DNA from: a bacterium
GTDB taxonomy: Bacteria > Hydrothermota > UBA3073 > JACQXS01 > JAUWAR01
Assembly (NCBI GenBank): GCA_030601965.1
Contig: JAUWAR010000022.1
Span: 1-14,404 of the forward strand
Length of the DNA: 14,404 nucleotides
Direction of reading: 5' to 3'
Both the position numbers and the translations under genes were made by a program. Positions 1-6,300 of the stretch are shown one piece after another. Below the pieces are notes generated by a model. It was not told the DNA's origin. It made no database searches and was given only the letters and a program-made list of their open reading frames with translations. The first letter of the stretch is position 1. Every line of letters begins with the position of its first letter.

Positions 1-585
1 AAAATCCCTTGTTAAAATAATAGGCTTATGCTGTTCATTTGTAGAACAGGGTTTTAATATAATTGCATTATCGGAAAAGTGAATTTCCTTTATGGTTGCT
101 TCGTCATCAATTAAAGCAACAATAATATCTCCATTAGTAGCTGTTACTTGTTGACGCACTAAAACTAAATCACCATCATTGATGCCCTTTTCATTCATAG
201 AATCGCCTTTAGCTCTTAATAAAAAATATCTATGTGGTGGACGAGCCAACTTTGTAGAGACCGGGAACATCGCCTCAATATTTTCCTCTGCAAGTATCGG
301 TGTGCCACAGGCAACCACACCTACCAATGGTATATCAACTGTTTGGGCACGTGTTTCATCATCTTCTAAGTTTTTAATAATCTGAAGCTTTTTGCTATCT
401 GATTTACGTTGCAAAATTCCCTTTTTCATTAAACTATCAATAATTAATGAGATGGAACGAGGAGATTGATAGCCCATAGAAACCATAAGTTCACGTACAG
501 ACGGAGCTTGCCCCTTGTGCATTATTGAATTGCGAATATGCCGGATTGCCTCTAATTCTTTAGTAGATAATTTTTCACTTTTCAT
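1..585 (-). CDS. lexA: LexA SOS repressor, 3' end cut by window
   Basis: LexA is the transcriptional repressor of the DNA-damage (SOS) response. It is inactivated by RecA-stimulated self-cleavage. I translated 195 residues from the ATG at 585-583 to the window edge; LexA is usually about 200 residues, so only a few are missing. Residues 1-70 form the winged-helix DNA-binding domain (PSVRELMVSMGYQSPRS is the helix-turn-helix region). The cleavage site is VVACG, so the scissile bond would be Cys93-Gly94 rather than the usual Ala-Gly. The peptidase dyad is Ser129 in GDSMNEKGINDGDL and Lys166 in DEATIKEI; their spacing of 37 residues equals that of E. coli S119/K156. There is no Shine-Dalgarno sequence, and a consensus promoter lies only 9 nt upstream of the ATG. 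Identity is secure; the Cys-Gly bond is read directly from the codons. Confidence 0.95.
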   Translation of the reverse strand, partial: MKSEKLSTKELEAIRHIRNSIMHKGQAPSVRELMVSMGYQSPRSISLIIDSLMKKGILQRKSDSKKLQIIKNLEDDETRAQTVDIPLVGVVACGTPILAEENIEAMFPVSTKLARPPHRYFLLRAKGDSMNEKGINDGDLVLVRQQVTATNGDIIVALIDDEATIKEIHFSDNAIILKPCSTNEQHKPIILTRDF

Positions 586-594
586 TATATATAC

Positions 595-623
595 ATTATA
601 ATACAGAAAGTATCATTTGTCAA
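595..623 (-). promoter_or_regulatory. Consensus sigma70-type promoter of lexA
   Basis: On the minus strand, TTGACA (623-618) and TATAAT (600-595) are both perfect hexamers, separated by exactly 17 bp. The ATG begins 9 nt after the -10 box, so a start about 7 nt downstream of the box would leave a leader of only a few nucleotides, or none. There is no room for a ribosome-binding site. The assignment rests on consensus match and position. Confidence 0.85.
601..613. promoter_or_regulatory. Candidate LexA operator
   Basis: ATAC-AGAAA-GTAT is a short dyad (4-bp arms, 5-bp centre) lying entirely inside the 17-bp spacer of the lexA promoter. That is where an autoregulatory operator would block RNA polymerase. 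It matches neither the E. coli CTGT-N8-ACAG box nor the Gram-positive GAAC-N4-GTTC box. SOS boxes differ between phyla, so this is only a positional candidate. Confidence 0.3.
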
Positions 624-704
624 GTTTTTTTTTATTTTTTTTTATAATGTCAATAAATATTTTTAGGGGAAATGTAACTGGTTGCAAAATGTCAGGGTAA
701 TTTT

Positions 705-758
705 TTACAAATTCTGGATAAAGGAAGTATCTATCTTAAAATAATGGGGTATTTTTTT
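705..758 (-). pseudogene. Remnant of accC 3' end
   Basis: Read on the minus strand, the last ten codons (737-708) give KIDTSFIQNL followed by TAA (707-705). These are exactly the last ten residues and stop of the intact accC gene at 1198-1230. Over the 33 nt there are four differences, all at synonymous positions (Leu, Ser, Thr and Asp codons). Upstream the frame continues as KKIPHYF and then meets a stop at 761-759, and similarity to AccC is no longer clear. There is no start codon or body of a gene, so this is a leftover fragment rather than an active gene. It has the same orientation as accC and lies on the other side of the cold-shock gene. It could come from a paralogous accC/pycA, a local duplication, or integration into the accC 3' end. 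Confidence 0.75.
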
Positions 759-769
759 TTAGAAAAAAC

Positions 770-798
770 TTGACAAGAATAGAAGGATGGGGTAATGA
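770..798 (+). promoter_or_regulatory. Possible promoter of the cold-shock gene
   Basis: CTTGACA provides a perfect -35 hexamer (770-775), preceded by an A/T tract. No good -10 box follows: 17 bp further on the sequence is TAATGA (793-798), matching TATAAT at only two positions. The next strong signal is the ribosome-binding site at 818-824. The call depends mainly on the -35 hexamer. Confidence 0.4.
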
Positions 799-836
799 AT
801 AAAACAGTTTTAAGGAAAGGAGGGTAGTTAATAACT

Positions 837-1100
837 ATGACTACTGGAACAGTAAAATGGTTCAATGAGAATAAAGGTTTTGGCTTCATTGAACAAGATG
901 AGGGTGGAGATGTCTTTGTACATCATACTGATATTCAAGGAGAGGGTTTTAAAACTCTCATTGAAGGAGATAAAGTGCAGTTTGATGTAGAACAAGGAGA
1001 CAAAGGACCTAAAGCAGTAAATGTAACCAAGGTTGAATCTCCAGTTGAATCTCCAAAGGAGACAAAGGACCTAAAGGAGACAAAGGACCTAAAGGAGTAA
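837..1100 (+). CDS. Cold-shock domain protein (CspA family) with aberrant tail
   Basis: Small single-domain nucleic-acid-binding protein of the CspA family, which binds single-stranded RNA/DNA and melts mRNA structure. Residues 1-66 form a complete cold-shock domain: TGTVKWFN at the start, RNP1 as KGFGFI (13-18), RNP2 as VFVHH (26-30), and the usual end GPKAVNVTKV (58-67). Most family members stop about there. This one continues for 20 residues as ESPVESPKETKDLKETKDLKE. The extra KETKDL repeats are encoded by tandem copies of the upstream DNA read in a shifted frame. An AGGAGGG ribosome-binding site lies at 818-824, 12 nt before the ATG. The gene has its own terminator and is convergent with accC. 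Family assignment is firm; a specific paralog letter is not justified. Confidence 0.93.
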   Translation: MTTGTVKWFNENKGFGFIEQDEGGDVFVHHTDIQGEGFKTLIEGDKVQFDVEQGDKGPKAVNVTKVESPVESPKETKDLKETKDLKE

Positions 1101-1123
1101 ATGTAACTAAGGTTTAATCTCCA
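996..1123 (+). repeat. Frame-shifting tandem duplication in the csp 3' end
   Basis: A 48-nt unit at 996-1043 recurs at 1076-1123 with 45 of 48 bases identical. Between them lie a 12-nt duplication (GTTGAATCTCCA, 1044-1055) and an extra 18-nt partial unit (GGAGACAAAGGACCTAAA, 1058-1075). The copies are offset by 80 nt, which is not a multiple of three. The first copy is therefore read as GDKGPKAVNVTKV and the later ones as KETKDL. Read in its original frame, the last copy would still encode GDKGPKGVNVTKV followed by a stop at 1115-1117, the expected end of a cold-shock protein. Confidence 0.9.
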
Positions 1124-1137
1124 TAAGAAGTAAAAGG

Positions 1138-1174
1138 GACCATAGATTTTTTGTTTGAGTCTATGGTCTTTTTT
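1138..1174 (+). terminator. Intrinsic terminator of the csp gene
   Basis: GACCATAGA (1138-1146) pairs perfectly with TCTATGGTC (1160-1168) around a 13-nt loop, followed by six T residues (1169-1174). It ends 23 nt before the accC stop codon, which is read from the other strand. On the minus strand the same hairpin is followed by CCCTTTT, so it may also slow accC transcription. Confidence 0.88.
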
Positions 1175-1197
1175 ATATTAGCATGAACCTCCTGTTT

Positions 1198-2532
1198 TTA
1201 CAGATTCTGGATAAATGAGGTGTCTATCTTGCCTTTCTTGAAACGTGGGTCAGAAATTATACGCTTGTGAAATGGGATGGTGGTTTTTATTCCTTCTATA
1301 AGGAACTCGTCTAAAGCCCTTTCCATACACTGAATAGCCTGTTCTCTTGTATCTGCATAAGCGATAACCTTTGCTATGAGTGAGTCGTAAGAAGAAGGTA
1401 TAATATATTCTCCGTAAATATGGGTGTCCACCCTTATCCCAGGTCCACCCGGGATATAAAGATGCTCAATCTTACCCGGAGATGGCTTGAAATCGTTTTC
1501 CGGGTCTTCTGCATTAATTCTGCACTCAATTGCGTGTCCCTTTAAATGAACATCTTTCTGCTTGATTGAAAGTGGCTTTCCTGATGCAATCTTAATTTGT
1601 TCCTTGACAATATCTATGCCTGTTATTGCCTCAGTTACTGGATGCTCAACCTGTATTCGGGTGTTCATCTCCATAAAATAAAAATTGCCTGTCTTGTCAA
1701 GGAGAAATTCTACGGTTCCAACAGAGGTATAGTCAATTGTTTGAGCGGCTTTTTTTGCATAGTTTTCAATCTTTTTACGCATAGTAGGAGTTACAATAGG
1801 TGATGGAGATTCTTCTATTAGTTTCTGGTGTCTTCGTTGAATGGAACAGTCTCTTTCACCAAGTGATATGCAAGAATTATAGTCGTCGGCTATTATTTGC
1901 ACCTCTATATGTCTTGGTTTTTCAAGATACTTTTCTATATATAAACTTCCATCCCTGAAACTGACCCTTGCTTCCTCTTTAGCAATAGGAAAAACTCTTT
2001 CAAGTTGGTTGTCATTGTTCACAATCCGCATTCCTTTACCACCACCTCCAAGAGCGGCTTTTATTATTACGGGGTATCCTATACTTTGTGCGATTTTTTT
2101 GGCTTTAGGAATATTTTCTATCTTTTCATGATTTCCAGGAACTACAGGAATTCCTGCAGAGAGCATAGATTGCTTTGCAAGGATTTTGTCCCCCATAGAC
2201 TTCATAGCACTGGATGATGGTCCAATAAACTTGAATCCATTTCCTTCACAAATTTCAGCAAACCGTGAGTTTTCTGCTAAGAAACCATAGCCGGGATGGA
2301 TTGCATCAACTCCTGTAAGTTCTGCGGCACTAATTATAGCAGGTATAGAGAGGTAACTTCTTGTTGGGGAAGCAGGACCAATACATACGGACTGGTCAGC
2401 AAATCTTATATGAAGAGAATTGGCGTCTATGTCAGAATATACGGCTACAGTTTCAATTCCAAGGTCTTTGCAAGCCCTTATGATTCGGATTGCAATTTCC
2501 CCCCTGTTCGCTATGAGAATCTTTTTAAACAT
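1198..2532 (-). CDS. accC: Biotin carboxylase subunit of acetyl-CoA carboxylase
   Basis: Catalyses ATP- and bicarbonate-dependent carboxylation of the biotin carried by BCCP, the first half-reaction of acetyl-CoA carboxylase in the cytoplasm. The 444 residues match the usual length, and numbering nearly coincides with E. coli AccC. Visible features are the N-terminal KILIANRGEIAIRI domain, Lys116, Lys158, the glycine-rich ATP-grasp loop GGGGKGMR (162-169), His208 in RHIEVQ, Glu275, Glu288 and Asn290 in FMEMNTRIQVEHPVTE, Arg292, Glu296 and Arg338. All catalytic and ATP-binding positions are present. The ATG at 2532 has no clear Shine-Dalgarno sequence. The gene follows accB in the same direction after a 150-bp spacer containing a palindromic repeat. 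A related pyruvate-carboxylase A subunit is possible from sequence alone, but the neighbouring accB favours AccC. A fragment of the same 3' end occurs at 705-737. Confidence 0.95.
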   Translation of the reverse strand: MFKKILIANRGEIAIRIIRACKDLGIETVAVYSDIDANSLHIRFADQSVCIGPASPTRSYLSIPAIISAAELTGVDAIHPGYGFLAENSRFAEICEGNGFKFIGPSSSAMKSMGDKILAKQSMLSAGIPVVPGNHEKIENIPKAKKIAQSIGYPVIIKAALGGGGKGMRIVNNDNQLERVFPIAKEEARVSFRDGSLYIEKYLEKPRHIEVQIIADDYNSCISLGERDCSIQRRHQKLIEESPSPIVTPTMRKKIENYAKKAAQTIDYTSVGTVEFLLDKTGNFYFMEMNTRIQVEHPVTEAITGIDIVKEQIKIASGKPLSIKQKDVHLKGHAIECRINAEDPENDFKPSPGKIEHLYIPGGPGIRVDTHIYGEYIIPSSYDSLIAKVIAYADTREQAIQCMERALDEFLIEGIKTTIPFHKRIISDPRFKKGKIDTSFIQNL

Positions 2533-2574
2533 TACTCAATGCAAATTGAAAAATTAACAATTAACAATTTAAAA

Positions 2575-2635
2575 TGTCATTCCGAACTTGTTTCGGAATC
2601 TCAAAATAAGATGCTGAACCAAGTTCAGCATGACA
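2575..2635. repeat. Palindromic intergenic element, two hairpins
   Basis: In the accB-accC spacer, TTCCGAA/TTCGGAA (2580-2586, 2592-2598) and ATGCTGAAC/GTTCAGCAT (2611-2619, 2623-2631) form two perfect hairpins. They lie between inverted ends TGTCAT (2575-2580) and ATGACA (2630-2635). From general knowledge, elements of this TTCCGAACTTGTTTCGGAA type are dispersed in many bacterial genomes. The flanking AT-rich sequence (2540-2574 and 2641-2682, with ATGCAAA and TTAACA words on both sides) looks like a second repeat into which this one is nested. Confidence 0.8.
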
Positions 2636-2682
2636 GTCCTCTGTTAATTTTGCATTGCTAATTTTATATTTTGCATTTATAT

Positions 2683-3102
2683 TTATGTTGGTTCTACTAA
2701 AAATAGTTCTTGACCAAATTCAACAGGTTGTTCATTCTCTACAAGGACTTTGACTATTTTGCCTGATGCGTCGGCTTCTATTTCATTCATTACCTTCATT
2801 GCTTCAATTGTACAAACTATTTTATCTGGTGTTACAGTATCTCCAACTTCTACATAGGGCGGGTCTCCCGGGGAAGGTGCAGAGAAAAAAGTTCCAACCA
2901 TAGGGGCTTTGATAGGGATAAGGTTTTCTGTTTGTGGCTTTGGGATGGCTTCGGTAGTTTGTATCTCTTTTTTCACAGGCTGGACAGATGGAGTAAGTCT
3001 TTTTGTTATCCTGACACTTCTAAAGGGACCCCTTAACTCAAGTTCCTCAATGTTACTCTCTTCAACTGTTTTTATGAGTTTTTTAATAAATTTTAGTCTC
3101 AT
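2683..3102 (-). CDS. accB: Biotin carboxyl carrier protein of acetyl-CoA carboxylase
   Basis: BCCP carries the covalently bound biotin that is carboxylated by AccC and then delivers CO2 to acetyl-CoA at the carboxyltransferase. It has 139 residues. The N-terminal helix region MRLKFIKKLIKTVEESNIEELEL is typical of BCCP. A Pro/Lys-rich linker follows (about 36-63) and then the biotinyl domain (about 64-139). The biotinylation site is EAMKVMNE with Lys103. The thumb typical of the acetyl-CoA carboxylase carrier, SAPSPGDPPYVEVGD (74-88), is present, which separates it from other biotinyl domains. The start has a good GGAGGG ribosome-binding site (3111-3106) just ahead of the ATG. It is the first gene of an accB-accC unit and diverges from the SprA-like gene. 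A minus-strand TTGACA at 3160-3155 may be its -35 box. Confidence 0.95.
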   Translation of the reverse strand: MRLKFIKKLIKTVEESNIEELELRGPFRSVRITKRLTPSVQPVKKEIQTTEAIPKPQTENLIPIKAPMVGTFFSAPSPGDPPYVEVGDTVTPDKIVCTIEAMKVMNEIEADASGKIVKVLVENEQPVEFGQELFLVEPT

Positions 3103-3154
3103 TATCCCTCCAGTTTATGATGAGTTATCAGTTAATTAACCAATTAAAAAATTA

Positions 3155-3191
3155 TGTCAAGTTTTTATGGAAATAAAGTTTTTGCTTGACA
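3155..3191. promoter_or_regulatory. Divergent -35-like boxes between accB and the SprA-like gene
   Basis: Two perfect TTGACA hexamers face outwards: minus strand 3160-3155 toward accB and plus strand 3186-3191 toward the SprA-like gene. Neither has a convincing -10 box at 16-18 bp. The rest of 3103-3299 contains AT-rich direct repeats (AAAGGTGTAAA-like words at 3200-3240) and no gene. Confidence 0.35.
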
Positions 3192-3299
3192 AATTAAAAG
3201 AAAGGTGTAAAGGTGTAAAAGTAGAAAGGTTTAAAGGTTAAAAAAAGGAGATAGATAGAATTTTTAAGGTAAACAGCCCATAGTTAGTATCTTTGTATC

Positions 3300-3354
3300 T
3301 TAGTTTCTTGGTTTTTTACCAGGATACAAGGATACTAAGAAACCAAGAAACTAA
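3300..3354 (+). repeat. 15-bp perfect inverted repeat upstream of the SprA-like gene
   Basis: TTAGTTTCTTGGTTT (3300-3314) is exactly complementary to AAACCAAGAAACTAA (3340-3354) across a 25-nt loop that contains GGATACAAGGATAC. It ends 10 nt before the ATG at 3365. Translation of this segment from an upstream TTG is possible but would only read the repeat, so it is treated as leader sequence. Confidence 0.85.
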
Positions 3355-3364
3355 AAGGGGCTGG

Positions 3365-6300
3365 ATGCCTTTTTTTGTTTATGAACCAATAATCATGAAC
3401 CTACTACTTCTTCTCATTAGTTTCTGGAACTTTGATTTCGGACTTAGTGAGAGAGTAAAGGTTAACTGGAAAGGAGGTTTTATCAGTTATATAAGCGAGA
3501 AACAAGGTGTGATTGTAAGTTTTGTGCCCAGATTCTTAACAGATTATCCTATTTATCTTCTCGGTAATGCGTTTAGTCAAGGATGGAAACTTAAAGTTGA
3601 GATTTATGCAAGAGAGAGAAGGGGAGGCATTATTCCAATAATAGATATTCCTGTGAAGTTTCCCAAGCCTATTGCGGGTATAATTGGTCAGGGGGGAAAA
3701 CTTGATGTTTCGGGTAGTCAGGGAATAGAGTTTGGCGGAAGCCAGAGTTTTAGTAATAGGACAGGCACTGAGTTACAGAAACAGAGTTTTCTACCTGCTC
3801 TTGAGATGAAACAACACTTGGGAGTGAACCTGAAAGGGACTATTGGGGAAAAGATTCATGTATTTATTGACCACGATTCCGAGAGGGAATTTGACCTGGC
3901 AAATACAATAAGATTGCAATACAAAGGTTTTGAGGATGAGATAATCCAGGAAATCAATGCCGGCAATACTGATGTTTCTCTTCCAGGCACAAGACTTATA
4001 GGTGGAACAGGTTCACATAAAGGATTATTTGGTTTGAAGGCACTTGCAAAAGTAGGTCCCTGGGATATTACTGCTGTTGCGAGTAAGGAACAGGCGATGA
4101 GTGGTGAAAAGACACTTTCAGGAGGAGTAACTGTCACTGAAGACACAATATATAGTAACTATTTTGAAAAGAATAGATTTTTTTATGTGCATCCTATTAC
4201 GAAGCTTCCTTTAGATGAGAGACCTGATTCTATAGTGGATTTAAGGATATTTATAAGTGATGAACAAGATAATCCAGAAGAGGGTGATAGAGAGGGAAAG
4301 GCTTTTGATATAAAGGGTGAATGGATAGAATTTAATGATTCAGTAGAGGCGTATTTTAAGGAGGTGTATGAAACCGAGTATTATATTTTTAATAAAGAGT
4401 CGTATGTATTGGAACTTAATTCTTCTCTTTATAAGGACTATATTCTGGGGGTAACATATAAGTTTTATAAGGATGGTGTTGAGGACAGTATTGGGAATGT
4501 ACCATCTGACACGAGTGAAAATATAATATTACAGACATTAAAGAGAAGTGAGGGTTCAGATAAGGATACAGCATATGTTTCATGGGATTATCAATTGCGG
4601 AATATATACTGTATGGGAGGTGGCGAGAATATTGATGACGAGACTTTTGAGATGAAGGTGTATAAAATAAACAGAGGAGATGCTCAGGATGAGGAAACAG
4701 CAGAAGATGGAAGGACTTATCTTTACCATCTTGAAATGGAAACAGAGATAGGAGGGGTAAAACAGGTAGATATAAATCAGATTGACTTTGCCAGAGGACT
4801 TATTATATTTCCAGATGCCGAGCCTTTTGCAGGGCTTGCTGACCCTGATTCTGTTTATAATATACCAGACCCAAGACATTCTAATGTAACATCAAGTATA
4901 AAGTATTATATCTGGATTAAATATAAGGGGATAGAAAGGACGAAAAGTATTGGAGCAATGAATATTGTATCTGAGTCTGAGGAGGTAATACTTGAAGGAG
5001 TGGGGGGAAAAAGGAGCCTTGAGAGAGGTAAAGATTACACAATTGACTATGATTTTGGGAGCATTACATTTTTAATAGATTTAGCACCAACGGATAAGAT
5101 TACCATCAGGTATCAGTATGTGCCATTTTTCAGGGCATCATCAAAGACCCTTGTGGGAGCAAGAATGAGTCGTAGTTTTTCAAATGGTGGAATTGGTGCC
5201 AGTTTTCTGTTTAATTCAGAGACTTCAATGGATAAACGTCCACAGGTTGGTGCTGAGCCGAGTCAGATTACACTTGCTGAGATTGATGGCAGTATAAAAA
5301 CATCGCCAGGACTGATGACAAAATTAGTAGATAAGATACCGTTTGTAGAGACAGAGGCAAAATCTGTAATTAGTTTGAGTGGGGAGGCAGGAGTTTCATT
5401 GCCAAATCCCAATACAAGAAAATATGGATATATAGACGATATGGAATCTGCACGAAGTTCAGCGTCTTTAAGCCTAACACGACAGGCATGGTCATACGGG
5501 AGTGTTCCAAAGTATAAGGACGGTACAGATTATGACACTACAGATTTTGCTCAAGTTTTATGGTATAATCCTGAACATGGAGTAAGGGCCTGCAGTCTAT
5601 ACCCAAATTTGCCTGAGAATAAGAAGAATGACGAGGTAGTTGTTTTACAGTTAAAATTGCCTGATGATGATTGGAGACAGGGACAGGGAGAGATATACTG
5701 GTCCAGTCTGCTTGCCTGTCTTTCCAGGACAGGAGAAGATTACTCAGAAAAGGAATATATTGAATTATGGTTAAAGGGCGATGCGGGATTATTTCATATA
5801 GATATCGGCACAGATATACCAGAGGATGCACCACGGAGACGAAAAGATGGGAAGATTGTGGGGCTTGATGGTGAAATTAATACTGAGGATATTGTGATTA
5901 AAAATGGCAAGATTGATGCAGAGGTCGGTGAGGATAGAGGTCTTGATACATTAGCAGGTGAGGATAGTAAGTCTATTACGGGTGATGATGGGAATGATGA
6001 TTACTACTATAAGTCGGGTTCTGGTGATTATTCAAAAGTGAATGGGACAGAAGGTAACCAGAAGCTTGATACTGAGGACTTGAATAGAGACGGATTTCTT
6101 AACAAGAAAACCAATTTTTTCAGTTATAGGGTTGATAGTCAGTATCTTGTTCCAACAGAGACGGGAAGTAGTTGGAAACTGTTCAGGATACCTTTAGAGA
6201 ATGCTTTTGACACCACAGGGTCACCCAGTCTTAAGGATATTGTATATGCGCGTATCTGGGTAGATTCTATAACAGAGGGATTTTCTCTTGGTATTGCAAG

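Noticed and set aside
179..385. Plus-strand open frame of 68 residues
   Set aside because: It lies antisense to lexA, whose motifs are all on the minus strand; no ribosome-binding site or recognisable protein.
2296..2661. Plus-strand open frame of 121 residues
   Set aside because: It is antisense to the accC 5' end and runs through the palindromic spacer element; its C-terminal half simply translates that repeat.
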